Shown here piece after piece: positions 24,028-32,499 of a stretch of DNA of 37,868 nt. The first letter of the stretch is position 1. Every line of letters begins with the position of its first letter. The position numbers were made by a program, and so were the translations under genes. Origin of the DNA: Streptomyces brasiliensis (GTDB lineage: Bacteria > Actinomycetota > Actinomycetes > Streptomycetales > Streptomycetaceae); contig NZ_BMQA01000058.1 of assembly GCF_014647875.1 (NCBI RefSeq), forward strand, positions 1-37,868. Reading direction: 5' to 3'. The notes beneath the pieces were generated by a model. It did not search any database. It had not been told where the DNA came from and worked only from the letters and a program-made list of their open reading frames with translations.

Positions 24028-25662
24028 TCACACCGCGGGGACTCCCGTCTCCTTGAGCGCCCCGTCGGCCAGCCGCAGCCAGCGGTTCACGCCGATCTCG
24101 GCGAGGAACCGCTCGTCGTGGCTGACCACCATGAAGGCGCCCTGGTAGGAGTTGAGCGCGCTCTCCAGCTGGCCCGCGCTGACCAGGTCGAGGTTGTTGG
24201 TCGGCTCGTCGAGCAGCAGCAGATGCGGGGCCGGTTCGGCGCACAGCACGCAGGCCAGGGTGGCGCGCAGCCGCTCGCCGCCGGAGAGCACGCCCACGGG
24301 CAGATGGGCTCGGGCGCCGCGGAAGAGGAAGCGGGCGAGCAGGTTCATCCGCTCCGCCTCGGGCCGCTCGGGGGCGAACGCCGCGAAGTTCTCCGCGACG
24401 GTGCGGTCCAGGTCCAGCAGGTCGAGGCGCTGCGAGAGGTAGGCGATCCGGCCGTCGTTGCGCTTGATCTCCCCGCTGTCCGGGGCGAGTTCACCGGTGA
24501 TCAGCCGCATCAGGGTGGTCTTTCCGGCGCCGTTGGGCCCGATCAGCGCGATGCGCTCGGGGCCCCGGACGGTCAGGTCGACGCCGCCGGCGGCGAACAC
24601 GTCCTTGTCCCCGAGGCGGACCTGCATCCCCTCGCTGAGGAAGAGGTTGCGCCCGGCGGGCACCTGGGTGTCGGGCAGTTCCAGGGTGAGGCGCTGCTCG
24701 TCGCGCAGTGCGCGTCCGGCCTCGTCGAGGCGGGCCTTGGCCTCGCTGACCCGCGAGGCGTGCATCGTGCCGGACTTGCCCGCGGCCTCCTGGGCGCCGC
24801 GCTTCATGTTGCCGGCGAAGATCTTGGGCAGACCCGCGTTCTTCAGGTTGCGGGCGGCGTTGCTCGCACGGCGTTCGGCGCGTTCGCGGGCCTGCTGCAT
24901 CTCCCGCTTCTCGCGCTTGAGTTCCTGTTCGGCGTTGCGGACGTTCTTCTCGGCGACCTCCTGCTCGGCGCGCACGGCCTCTTCGTACTCGGTGAAGTTG
25001 CCGCCGTACAGGCGCAGTTCGTCGCTGCCGAGCTCGGCGATGCGTTCCATGCGGTCGAGCAGCGCGCGGTCGTGGCTGACCAGCAGCAGGCAGCCGGAGA
25101 AGTCGGAGAGCACGTCGTAGAGCTTGTGCCGGGCCTCGAGGTCGAGGTTGTTGGTGGGCTCGTCGAGCAGCAGCACGTCGGGGCGCTTGAGCAGCTGCGC
25201 CGCGAGGCCGAGCGAGACGACCTGGCCGCCGCTGAGCGTGCTCAGGCTGCGGTCCAGGGTGAGGTCGGCGAGGCCCAGGCGGTCGAGCTGGGCGCGGGTG
25301 CGCTCCTCGATGTCCCAGTCGTCGCCGATGGTGGTGAAGTGCTCCTCGCTCACGTCCCCGGACTCGACGGCGTCCAGGGCGCGGATCACCGCGGCGACGC
25401 CGAGCACCTCGGCGACCGTGAGATTGCTGGTCAGGGGGAGGCTCTGCGGGAGGTAGCCGAGCGTGCCGCTGACGGACACCGAGCCGGTGGCGGGCTTCAG
25501 TTCGCCGGCGATCAGCTTGAGCAGGGTGCTCTTGCCGGAGCCGTTGGGTGCGACCAGGCCCGTGCGGCCGGGGGGCATGGTGAAGGACAGGTCATGGAAG
25601 ACCGGCGTGTCGTCGGGCCAGGCGAAGGAGAGGCTCGAGCAGACGATGGAGGCGTCGGACAT
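24028..25662 (-). CDS. ABC-F family ATPase, second ribosome-associated type
   Basis: The 544-residue product starts at ATG 25662 behind GAGG. Both ABC domains are intact: Walker A APNGSGKST and GPNGAGKTT, signatures LSGGQVVS and LSGGERLR, and Walker B LLLDEPTNNLDL twice. The linker between them is long, helical and strongly charged (AEQEVAEKNVRNAEQELKRE, KREMQQARERAERRASNAAR, then LKNAGLPKIF). It differs clearly in linker and sequence from the downstream ABC-F protein, so the pair is not a recent duplication. Members of this Streptomyces group are annotated as ribosome-protection resistance proteins. The leader of about 190 bases carries a possible leader peptide and a hairpin, as in other antibiotic-induced ABC-F genes. 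Confidence 0.9.
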   Translation of the reverse strand: MSDASIVCSSLSFAWPDDTPVFHDLSFTMPPGRTGLVAPNGSGKSTLLKLIAGELKPATGSVSVSGTLGYLPQSLPLTSNLTVAEVLGVAAVIRALDAVESGDVSEEHFTTIGDDWDIEERTRAQLDRLGLADLTLDRSLSTLSGGQVVSLGLAAQLLKRPDVLLLDEPTNNLDLEARHKLYDVLSDFSGCLLLVSHDRALLDRMERIAELGSDELRLYGGNFTEYEEAVRAEQEVAEKNVRNAEQELKREKREMQQARERAERRASNAARNLKNAGLPKIFAGNMKRGAQEAAGKSGTMHASRVSEAKARLDEAGRALRDEQRLTLELPDTQVPAGRNLFLSEGMQVRLGDKDVFAAGGVDLTVRGPERIALIGPNGAGKTTLMRLITGELAPDSGEIKRNDGRIAYLSQRLDLLDLDRTVAENFAAFAPERPEAERMNLLARFLFRGARAHLPVGVLSGGERLRATLACVLCAEPAPHLLLLDEPTNNLDLVSAGQLESALNSYQGAFMVVSHDERFLAEIGVNRWLRLADGALKETGVPAV

Positions 25663-25685
25663 GGAGATGACCTCGAGGGGGTTGA

Positions 25686-25708
25686 GGGCAGAAGTCGGAC
25701 TTCTGCCC
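25686..25708 (-). promoter_or_regulatory. Hairpin directly before the first ABC-F start codon
   Basis: The minus strand reads GGGCAGAAGT, three loop bases, then ACTTCTGCCC: a perfect 10-bp stem ending 23 bases before the ATG and 11 bases before the GAGG ribosome site. Its place between a possible leader peptide and the gene suits attenuation or translational control. Confidence 0.5.
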
Positions 25709-25794
25709 TGGGCATGTGTGGGAAAGGGGTACGACGAAGCGGACCACGTCGGCGGCGCTCCTGAGCACCGGCCCGTGGCCGTCAGATCCGGGTC

Positions 25795-25824
25795 TCACCC
25801 GGAGATGTCGTCCTCACCCGCCAC
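25795..25824 (-). CDS. Possible 9-codon leader peptide of the ABC-F operon
   Basis: GTG 25824 is preceded by GAGGAG eight bases upstream and opens the frame MAGEDDISG, followed by TGA at 25797-25795. It lies in the transcribed leader if the extended -10 TGCTACGCT near 25860-25870 is used. Antibiotic-stalled translation of short leader frames is a known control mode for ABC-F resistance genes. This example rests only on position and ribosome site. Confidence 0.3.
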   Translation of the reverse strand: MAGEDDISG

Positions 25825-25859
25825 GTCTGCGACTCCTCGATAGACGGTCAACGTCCCCC

Positions 25860-26137
25860 AAAGCGTAGCAGGCTCCCGACCCCTTACCCGGTTCCGGTTG
25901 TGGAAGTCACACATGTGTGTGCATCAACACGTGTCGACCAGGAGTACGTCGCGTTGCCCCATTCGTCGTGTTGTTGACAGCCCGAGGACGGCCGTGCCAT
26001 CATCGTCACCAGTTGAACAGGTGACGGTATCGGACATGCTTCGACAGCGTTCACACGTGTGGGCTCGCCCGGCTGGCGCCGCCCCGTGCGGCCGCACAGC
26101 ACCGGGATCGTCGCCACCTCGAAGGAGCACACTGACC
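25860..26137. promoter_or_regulatory. Divergent control region, ABC-F and molybdo-oxidoreductase genes
   Basis: This spacer is dense with palindromes: CACACATGTGTG (25908-25919, perfect 12 bp), ACACGTGT (25927-25934), operator O5 (26005-26025) and CACACGTGTG (26052-26061, perfect 10 bp). TTGACA (25974-25979) and CATCAT (25998-26003), 18 bases apart, form a promoter toward the oxidoreductase gene. Toward the ABC-F genes an extended -10, TGCTACGCT, is visible near 25860-25870. Confidence 0.55.
26005..26025 (+). promoter_or_regulatory. 21-bp inverted repeat operator O5
   Basis: Perfect six-base arms GTCACC (26005-26010) and GGTGAC (26020-26025) flank AGTTGAACA; the arms extend to seven bases with a flanking C and G. 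The site lies over the predicted transcription start of the molybdopterin oxidoreductase gene, immediately after the CATCAT -10. Confidence 0.75.
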
Positions 26138-26863
26138 ATGACAGGAAAGCCGAAACGGAAGGCCGCCAAGGGCGCACCGGTGGGGCGGCGGGCGATGCTG
26201 GGCATGCTCGGCGCGGGCGCGGCGGGACTCGCCGCGGCGCCCTATCTCCAGCGCGGCTGGGAGGGCTTCCTCGGCGCCGCCTCCCAGGTCGACGCCACCG
26301 GCCTGACCGGACTGCTGCCCAATCCGGGCGGCTTCCGTTACGACAGCGTGGTTGGTTCCGTGCCACGCAAGACCGACACCGACTACGTGCTGCAGGTCGG
26401 CGGACTGGTGGACCAGCCGAAGACCTACACGCTGCCCGAGCTGCGCGCGATGCCGCAGACCAGGGTCATCCACGACGTCGTGTGCACCGATGGATGGCGG
26501 GTGGAGCGGACACCCTGGGAAGGGGTCAAGCTGGCGGACATCCTCGATGACGCCGGAGTGCATTCCCGTGGTGCGGCGATCCGGTTCACCTGCTTCGACG
26601 GCGCCTACTCCGAGAGCCTCACCCTCGAACAGGCGCGCCGTTCGGATGTCATGGTGGCGCTCAAGCTGCAGGACGAGCCCATCACCCACGAGCACGGCGG
26701 ACCGGTCCGGCTCTATGTGGCCCCGATGTACTTCTACAAGTCGGCCAAGTGGCTGTCCGGTATCTCGGTCACCGACAAGGTCGTTCCCGGTTTCTGGGAG
26801 GAACGCGGCTGGGAGATCGACTGCTGGCTCGACGGCGAGGATCGGCACAGTGACGCGGCCTGA
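26138..26863 (+). CDS. Tat-exported molybdopterin oxidoreductase, sulfite oxidase/MsrP-like
   Basis: The 241-residue product starts at ATG 26138 behind AAGGAG. A twin-arginine signal (VGRRAMLGMLGAGAAGLAAA) sends the folded cofactor-bound enzyme across the membrane. The single catalytic domain resembles the sulfite-oxidase fold of YedY/MsrP: VVCTDGWRVERTPWEGVKLA contains the molybdenum-ligand Cys116, followed by HEHGGPVRLYVAPMYFYKSA and the C-terminal WLSGISVTDK. MsrP repairs methionine sulfoxide in exported proteins using electrons from a membrane cytochrome; other family members oxidise sulfite. The next gene, overlapping by 14 bases, encodes a cytochrome b, the expected electron partner. 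A protective redox role fits the shared operator with ohr. Confidence 0.88.
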   Translation: MTGKPKRKAAKGAPVGRRAMLGMLGAGAAGLAAAPYLQRGWEGFLGAASQVDATGLTGLLPNPGGFRYDSVVGSVPRKTDTDYVLQVGGLVDQPKTYTLPELRAMPQTRVIHDVVCTDGWRVERTPWEGVKLADILDDAGVHSRGAAIRFTCFDGAYSESLTLEQARRSDVMVALKLQDEPITHEHGGPVRLYVAPMYFYKSAKWLSGISVTDKVVPGFWEERGWEIDCWLDGEDRHSDAA

Positions 26864-27503
26864 CCGGACCGGCAGCGTCCGCCGGTTCAGCACCGCCGAG
26901 CGCCTGGTCCATCGGGCCACCGGAGTGCTGATGCTGCTCTGCCTGGTCACCGCGGCCTGCATGTACCTCGGGCCGCTCGCCCTGTTGGTCGGCCGGCGTG
27001 AACTGATGATCAGGGTCCACGAGTGGTCGGGTATCGCGCTGCCGGTCCCCTTTCTGCTGGGGCTCTTCTCCCCGGCCTTCCGCGCAGACCTGCGCCGGAT
27101 CAACCGCTTCGCGGTGTACGACAGACAGTGGCTGAGGGCCGTCCGCCGGCGTCTGATGTCTCCGGATGCGCGACCGGCCGGCAAGTTCAACGCCGGTCAG
27201 AAGATCTACGCGGGCTGGATCGCGGGTGCCGTGCTGGTGATGATGTTCACCGGTCTGCTGATGTGGTTCACGGGGCTGCTGCCCTTCATCTCCCGCACCA
27301 GCGCGATCTTCGTCCACGACCTGCTTGCCTGGGCGATCACCTTCGTACTCCTCGGACACATGCGCAAGGCGTTCCAGGATCCGGAGGCGAGGCTCGGGAT
27401 GCGCACCGGGTATGTCAGCCGGTCCTGGGCGGAGCGGTACCACTCCAGGTGGCTGAGGGAGGAGCGCGTGGGTACCGTGATCAATGAAGCGGACAAGGTG
27501 TGA
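26850..27503 (+). CDS. Membrane cytochrome b partner of the molybdo-oxidoreductase
   Basis: GTG 26850 overlaps the end of the preceding gene by 14 bases, giving 217 residues. Four hydrophobic helices are visible (ATGVLMLLCLVTAACMYLG, GIALPVPFLLGLFSP, WIAGAVLVMMFTGLLMWF, AWAITFVLLGH). Histidines at helix ends (His21 in LVHRATG, His57 in RVHEWSG, then VHDLLAW and LLGHMRKA) are suited to ligate two b haems. The architecture is that of formate-dehydrogenase gamma-type cytochrome b rather than YedZ. It most likely passes quinol electrons to the exported enzyme. Confidence 0.85.
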   Translation: MTRPDRTGSVRRFSTAERLVHRATGVLMLLCLVTAACMYLGPLALLVGRRELMIRVHEWSGIALPVPFLLGLFSPAFRADLRRINRFAVYDRQWLRAVRRRLMSPDARPAGKFNAGQKIYAGWIAGAVLVMMFTGLLMWFTGLLPFISRTSAIFVHDLLAWAITFVLLGHMRKAFQDPEARLGMRTGYVSRSWAERYHSRWLREERVGTVINEADKV

Positions 27504-27543
27504 CACCGTCTCCCGAGGGGGACAGGTCTGGCCGGAAGGGCTC

Positions 27544-29826
27544 ATGGACGACCGCAGCGCGCCGGACGCCAGGGAATCCCGGCCGGACGGACGGGGGCAC
27601 GAGTCCGCCGTGGTCTTCAGTGACGAGCTGACGGCGGTGCTGCAGCGTGCGGTGCAGCAGGCCGCCCACCGGCTGCACGCGGTGGCGGCGGCCGTGTACC
27701 TGTTGACTCCCGACGGCGGCGAACTGCGCGCTGCCATGATCGGCGGCAGCCCGCCATCCGTTCTCACCCTTCCCGGCCGGATGTCTCTGGAGTCCTCGTA
27801 CGCCTCCGCACGCGCGCTGGCCACCCATGGCGTGGCGATCCTGGCCGAACCGGATCCACTCGCCGAACCGGAGCAGGGCGCCCTGGCCTATCCCTACACC
27901 GTCGCCTCGGTGCCCCTGGAGACGGAAGGGCGCCGCTTCGGTTCTCTGACCGTGCTGCGCAGCGAGAACCGCGGCGGATACGGCGACGCTGACTGCCGAT
28001 GGCTCACCCGGATCGGCGACCGGCTCGTCGTCCTGCTGTCCGACCTTCACGCTCGCGGCATCACGATCGCGCCGGGGAACCTGCCCGTGCTGGTCCCGGT
28101 CTTCGGCACCGAACTGCCGGCCGATGAAGCGGACCAGGTCGTCTGGGGCGTGCCGGGTGTGCTCGGCTCATCCGGGATGACCCTGCTGTACGCCCTTCAG
28201 CGGCTGACCGAGATGCTGAACCGGGCAACCACCATGGAGCACGTCGTCGGCGCGGCAGAGTTCTGCGTCAGGGCACCGCTGGGCGCGCGGGCGCTGGTGC
28301 TGGCCTCGGCGGCCGAGGGCCGGCTGTGGGTCCTGGGTCACAGCGGGGACTCCTCGCCCCTGGTGCGCGAACTGCACGGCACCGCCCTGCACGCGGGCAC
28401 GCCCGCATGCAGGGCGCTGCGGGGGCGGGCGCTGTTCGACTCCGGTCGGTCCGGTCCTTCGTCCCGTTCGCGCGACGGCTCCGGGGACGGGGCGCGGGCC
28501 GCTGCCCACCTGCCGCTGGTCGGCAGCTGGCACGTCGTGGACCTGCCGATGCCCGAGGCAGCCCCCGTCGTCGGGCTCTGCTGTCTGTCCTTCGACGGGC
28601 CGCGAACGTTCCCGCCCGAGGAACGGGCCGTGCTGACCATGATGGCCGGACACCTCGGCTCGGCCGTCCAGCGCATCGAACTGAGCACCGGCCGGCAGGC
28701 GCTCGCCGAGGTCATGCAGAAGCGGTTGCTGCCCGCCGCCCTCGCGGAGGCGCCCCGTCTGACCACCACTGCCCGTTACCGGCCGGCCCAGACCACGGGC
28801 GAGGCGGGCGGCGACTGGTACGACGTGATCACGATGCCCGACGACCGGGTGGTCCTGGTCCTCGGGGACGTCGAGGGCCACACCCTGGAGAGCGCGGCCG
28901 TCATGGGCCAGCTGCGGACGGCCGTCGCCGCGTACGCCACCGAGGGGCACGGACCGGGCGCGCTGCTGGAACGCACCGACCGGCTGCTGTCCCGGCTCGG
29001 CACCGAACTCCTCGCCACCTGTTGCGTGGTGGCCGTCGACACCGAGACCGGTGCGGCCGAGGTGGCGCTGGCCGGGCACCCGGCGCCGCTCGCCAGGCTG
29101 CCCGACGGCACCGTCCGCCGCCTGTGGGCCCCGCCCAACGTGCCGCTCGGACTGCATGTGCGCGATCCCTACCGCTCCCGGGAGCACACCCTCCCGCCCG
29201 GGACGGTGCTCGTGCTCTACTCGGACGGACTGCACGAACCGGACCGCGACGACGTCCGTGCGCGGCTGGACGGCCTCGGTCCGCCGGCCGGCACCGACCT
29301 GGAACAACTGGCGGACGGCCTGTTGCAGGACACACCCGCCCGACGTGACGATGCCGCGCTGCTGCTGGCCCGCTACGAGGGAACGGACGGCGGCCGGGCG
29401 CCACGTGTCGCCCGTCTGCACGTCCACCGGCGCGACCTGCGCGCGGTCCGGAAGGCCCGCGGCTTCGTGCACGAGTGCCTGTGCGACTGGGATCTGGCGG
29501 ACCTCGCGGACGACCTCGTGCTCATCACCTCGGAGCTGGTCACCAACGCCCTCATCCACGCTGGCAGCGACGTCGACCTGCGGCTGCGGGCGTTCGGCGA
29601 CCGCGTCCGCCTGGAGGTGCGGGACTCGGACAGCGACCCGCCCGTGCCCACCGCCTACTCACTTACCGAGGAGGGCAGCGCGCGGGCCGAGCACGGGCGC
29701 GGCCTGTTCCTGGTCGACGCCCTCGCGTGCACCTGGAACACCTCACCGAGCGGCCGGGGCAAGACCGTGTGGCTGGAGATGGACATCCCCGGCGTGGGTG
29801 GCGCAGCCGACCGTCGTATGACCTAA
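27544..29826 (+). CDS. GAF-GAF-SpoIIE phosphatase with HATPase domain
   Basis: From ATG 27544 (alternative ATG 27484, overlapping the cytochrome gene) the product has 760 residues. Two GAF-like sensor regions (about 20-170 and 225-370) precede a PP2C/SpoIIE phosphatase with metal-binding Asp in EAGGDWYDV, VLGDVEGHTLESAAVMGQL, VLYSDGLHEPD and RRDDAALLLAR. A C-terminal RsbW-like ATPase follows, with N-box LITSELVTNALIHAG and G-box GRGLFLVDALA. Such Streptomyces proteins dephosphorylate anti-anti-sigma factors and can act as anti-sigma kinases, tuning stress sigma factors in response to ligands or redox state. It is close behind the redox pair and may be read through from O5. Confidence 0.92.
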   Translation: MDDRSAPDARESRPDGRGHESAVVFSDELTAVLQRAVQQAAHRLHAVAAAVYLLTPDGGELRAAMIGGSPPSVLTLPGRMSLESSYASARALATHGVAILAEPDPLAEPEQGALAYPYTVASVPLETEGRRFGSLTVLRSENRGGYGDADCRWLTRIGDRLVVLLSDLHARGITIAPGNLPVLVPVFGTELPADEADQVVWGVPGVLGSSGMTLLYALQRLTEMLNRATTMEHVVGAAEFCVRAPLGARALVLASAAEGRLWVLGHSGDSSPLVRELHGTALHAGTPACRALRGRALFDSGRSGPSSRSRDGSGDGARAAAHLPLVGSWHVVDLPMPEAAPVVGLCCLSFDGPRTFPPEERAVLTMMAGHLGSAVQRIELSTGRQALAEVMQKRLLPAALAEAPRLTTTARYRPAQTTGEAGGDWYDVITMPDDRVVLVLGDVEGHTLESAAVMGQLRTAVAAYATEGHGPGALLERTDRLLSRLGTELLATCCVVAVDTETGAAEVALAGHPAPLARLPDGTVRRLWAPPNVPLGLHVRDPYRSREHTLPPGTVLVLYSDGLHEPDRDDVRARLDGLGPPAGTDLEQLADGLLQDTPARRDDAALLLARYEGTDGGRAPRVARLHVHRRDLRAVRKARGFVHECLCDWDLADLADDLVLITSELVTNALIHAGSDVDLRLRAFGDRVRLEVRDSDSDPPVPTAYSLTEEGSARAEHGRGLFLVDALACTWNTSPSGRGKTVWLEMDIPGVGGAADRRMT

Positions 29827-30167
29827 CACGTCTTTCACGGGCTCCGGCCGGAGCACATGGTGCGCGGACCGTCACCTGACTGATGTGTGGTGCGTGGCGC
29901 GTGGCCAGAGTGGGACGTGTCCGGGTCGCACGGACGACCCGGACACCTGAATTCGACACACCCCCTTTCGTCACCGCCTTAACCGGTGATAAAGTCTGGC
30001 TCAGTCTTCGGGCCCAACCCGAGGCCGGGCCCACATACCCAGGTCACGGAGGGCACGCGCGGACGCCGTCCGCCGTGATCCGTCGGCCCACGCACCGTCC
30101 TTTTCATGCGACGTGCACATGTGTCGCCGCCAGCCAGGCGCACACCTACTTCTTGGATGGGAAAGCA
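29827..30167 (+). promoter_or_regulatory. Promoter region of the tannase-family gene
   Basis: These 341 bases hold no gene. A 14-bp palindrome GCTCCGGCCGGAGC (29841-29854) just after the phosphatase gene may act as a weak terminator. Operator O6 (29970-29990) lies between a possible -35 TTCGTC (29967-29972) and -10 TAAAGT (29990-29995). CACATGTG is at 30116-30123. Confidence 0.5.
29970..29990 (+). promoter_or_regulatory. 21-bp inverted repeat operator O6
   Basis: GTCACC (29970-29975) and GGTGAT (29985-29990) flank GCCTTAACC, a spacer differing from that of ohr site O2 at one base only. It sits 178 bp before the tannase-family start codon. Confidence 0.7.
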
Positions 30168-31787
30168 ATGAAGAAGCGACTTCTGACTGTTCTCGCGGCT
30201 GGTGTGCCGCTGGCTGCGGCGGTCTACCTGCCGACCGCCTCGGCGGAGCCGCAGACCACCTCGACCGCCACGCCGTCGACTTGCGCGACCCCCTCCGTGA
30301 AGGCCCCGGCCGGCACCAAGGTGGAGGCGGTGACGGCGGTCCGCCAGCCGGGCGGCACCATTCACGGCACCGGGGTCCAGCAGGGCACGGCCGACAACGT
30401 CCCGGCCTTCTGCGACGTGACGGTCACCCTCACCCACCCGGGTGTCGGCGACCACGCCAAGGTGCAGACCTGGCTGCCCGAGACGGGCTGGAACGGCCGC
30501 TTCCAGGCGCTCGGCGGCTCGGCCTTCCTCGCGGGTGACAACGGAGTCGGCATGGCCAACGCCGTCAAGGCCGGTTACGCCGCGACCACCACCGACGCCG
30601 GCGTCGGTGACGCCCTGGACGTCAGCTGGGTGCTGAACAGCAAGGGCCAGGTCAACAACGCGCTGCTGAAGAACTTCGCCTCCCGCTCCCAGCACGAGGC
30701 CGCGGTCGTCGGCAAGGATGTCGTCGACGGGATCTACGGCAAGCGTGCCGCCTACTCCTACTTCACCGGCTGCTCCACCGGCGGACGCCAGGGCTACATG
30801 GAGGCCCAGCAGTACCCCGACGACTTCGACGGCATCCTCGCGGAAGCTCCCGGCATCAACTGGGACGAGTTCGAGCCCGCCACCCTGTGGCCGCAGGTCG
30901 TCATGAACAACGAGAAGACCTACCCGACCGGCTGTGAGCTGGACGCCTTCACCAACGCCGCGGTCAAGGCCTGCGACAAGCTCGACGGTGCCACGGACGG
31001 CCTGGTCAACGACCCGTCCCGCTGCGACTTCGACCCGCGCACGCTGATCGGCACCAAGGTCGTGTGCAACGGCCAGGAGCTGACCATCACGGCGGCCGAC
31101 GCGACCGTGGTCCGCAAGATCTGGGACGGCCCGCGCACCACGTCGGGCAAGAAGCTGTGGGCCGGCGTCCCGATCGGTGCCGACCTCAAGGGCCTGGCGT
31201 TCAGCGAGCCGGACCCCAACGGCGACATCAAGGGAAAGCCGTTCCAGGTGCCCCAGTACTGGGTCCAGTACTTCCTGAAGAAGGACCCGTCCTTCGACGT
31301 CTCGAAGATCACCTACAGCCAGTTCACCGAGCTCTTCCGGCAGTCCCAGGCCGAGTACGACAAGGTCATCGGCACGGACGACCCGGACCTGTCGGGCTTC
31401 CGCAACTCCGGCGGCAAGCTGATCACCTGGCACGGCCAGGCCGACCAGTTCATCCCCACCCAGGGCACCGTGCAGTACCGCAAGCAGGTCGAGCAGGAGC
31501 TGGGCGGCTCGAAGAAGGTCAACGACTTCTACCGGGTGTTCCTCTCCCCGAACACCAGCCACTGCGGTCTCAACGGAATCGACGGCTCGGCCGACGGCCT
31601 CGCCGCGCTGACCAACTGGGTCGAGCACGGCAAGGCGCCCAAGACGCTGCCCGCCACCCTGACCAACTCCCAGGGCGAGCAGGTCAACCGTGACCTGTGC
31701 GCCTACCCCGAGGTGTCCAGCTACAACGGCGAGGGCGACACGTCCCTCGCCTCCAGCTTCCGCTGCGTCGCCCCCTCCCGGCACTGA
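30168..31787 (+). CDS. Secreted tannase/feruloyl esterase family hydrolase
   Basis: The 539-residue product begins with ATG 30168 and a clear Sec signal peptide (MKKRLLTVLAAGVPLAAAVY, cleavage after TASA). The alpha/beta-hydrolase nucleophile Ser lies in YFTGCSTGGRQG, the Asp in WHGQADQFIP and the His in NTSHCGLNG. The cysteines next to Ser and His form the CS-D-HC disulfide-linked triad that defines fungal and bacterial tannase/feruloyl esterases. These enzymes release gallate or ferulate from plant esters. Its extracellular placement suits plant-litter degradation. A DUF308 gene follows after 44 bp. Control by the same operator as ohr is unexpected for a catabolic esterase. Confidence 0.92.
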   Translation: MKKRLLTVLAAGVPLAAAVYLPTASAEPQTTSTATPSTCATPSVKAPAGTKVEAVTAVRQPGGTIHGTGVQQGTADNVPAFCDVTVTLTHPGVGDHAKVQTWLPETGWNGRFQALGGSAFLAGDNGVGMANAVKAGYAATTTDAGVGDALDVSWVLNSKGQVNNALLKNFASRSQHEAAVVGKDVVDGIYGKRAAYSYFTGCSTGGRQGYMEAQQYPDDFDGILAEAPGINWDEFEPATLWPQVVMNNEKTYPTGCELDAFTNAAVKACDKLDGATDGLVNDPSRCDFDPRTLIGTKVVCNGQELTITAADATVVRKIWDGPRTTSGKKLWAGVPIGADLKGLAFSEPDPNGDIKGKPFQVPQYWVQYFLKKDPSFDVSKITYSQFTELFRQSQAEYDKVIGTDDPDLSGFRNSGGKLITWHGQADQFIPTQGTVQYRKQVEQELGGSKKVNDFYRVFLSPNTSHCGLNGIDGSADGLAALTNWVEHGKAPKTLPATLTNSQGEQVNRDLCAYPEVSSYNGEGDTSLASSFRCVAPSRH

Positions 31788-31831
31788 CCGGGTCGGCGAC
31801 AACCCCCTGACCTGAGAGAGGCCGAACCAAC

Positions 31832-32422
31832 ATGAGCACCCGGACAGCGACCCCGACCGGCCAGGCGGCCACGGGTGAACGTTCCTCCCTGCTGAAGCTG
31901 TACCTGATCCGCGGCGTCCTAGCCGTGGTGTGGGCCCTGGTGTTCGCCGGAGCCCACAAGGACGTCGACGCGGTGGCGATCACGCTGCTGGTCGTCTACC
32001 CGCTGATCGACGCGGTGTCCTCGCTGATCGACTACCGCGCGACGCCCAACGGTTCCGAGCGCCGGATCATCGCGTTCAACGGAGTGCTCAGCACGCTGGC
32101 GGCCATCGCGATCGGTATCGCCGGCGCCGGCGGCGAGGCGCCGGTGCTCCATGTGTTCGGCGCCTGGGCCATCATCTCCGGTGCCGCCCAGGTGGTCGTC
32201 GGGGTGCGGCGGCGCGGTCCCGAACTGGGCAAGCAGTGGCCGACCCTGATCTCGGGCGGCCTGTCCTTCCTCGTCGGCATCACCTACAACATCCAGGCCG
32301 CGGGCGACAACCCCTCGCTCGACGTGCTGTCGGTGTACGCCACGGGCGGCGGGGTGTGGTTCATCCTCCAGGCCCTGCTGCTGGGCTGGAAGACCCGCCA
32401 GCTGCGCACCCGCACCGCCTGA
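31832..32422 (+). CDS. DUF308/HdeD-like six-helix membrane protein
   Basis: The 196-residue product has GAGAGG before its ATG. It has six hydrophobic helices (including LYLIRGVLAVVWALVFAGA, ITLLVVYPLIDAVSSLI, FGAWAIISGAAQVVVG and ISGGLSFLVGITYNI) and a short charged C-terminus. DUF308 includes HdeD, an acid-stress membrane protein of enteric bacteria; the Streptomyces members have no assigned role. It is close behind the tannase-family gene and ends at a strong T-tailed terminator, so the two form a likely operon under operator O6. Confidence 0.8.
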   Translation: MSTRTATPTGQAATGERSSLLKLYLIRGVLAVVWALVFAGAHKDVDAVAITLLVVYPLIDAVSSLIDYRATPNGSERRIIAFNGVLSTLAAIAIGIAGAGGEAPVLHVFGAWAIISGAAQVVVGVRRRGPELGKQWPTLISGGLSFLVGITYNIQAAGDNPSLDVLSVYATGGGVWFILQALLLGWKTRQLRTRTA

Positions 32423-32443
32423 CGGCCCTACCTCTTCGGTTCC

Positions 32444-32482
32444 GTCCCGGCCCGCGCCTCACGGCGCGGGCCGGGACCCTTT
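32444..32482 (+). terminator. Rho-independent terminator after the tannase-DUF308 operon
   Basis: A perfect 15-bp stem (32444-32458 against 32463-32477), loop TCAC, is followed by CCTTTT. It lies between convergent genes and is the most classical terminator in the window. Confidence 0.85.
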
Positions 32483-32499
32483 TCGTGCGGTGGCCGCCG

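Noticed and set aside
23971..25764. Long plus-strand open frame (597 codons)
   Set aside because: It mirrors the second ABC-F gene, which has both Walker A, signature and Walker B sets on the minus strand.
28168..29559. Long minus-strand open frame (463 codons)
   Set aside because: It is antisense to the SpoIIE-type phosphatase, whose metal and ATP motifs are intact.
29979..31802. Long minus-strand open frame (607 codons)
   Set aside because: It is antisense to the tannase-family gene with its complete signal peptide and catalytic triad.
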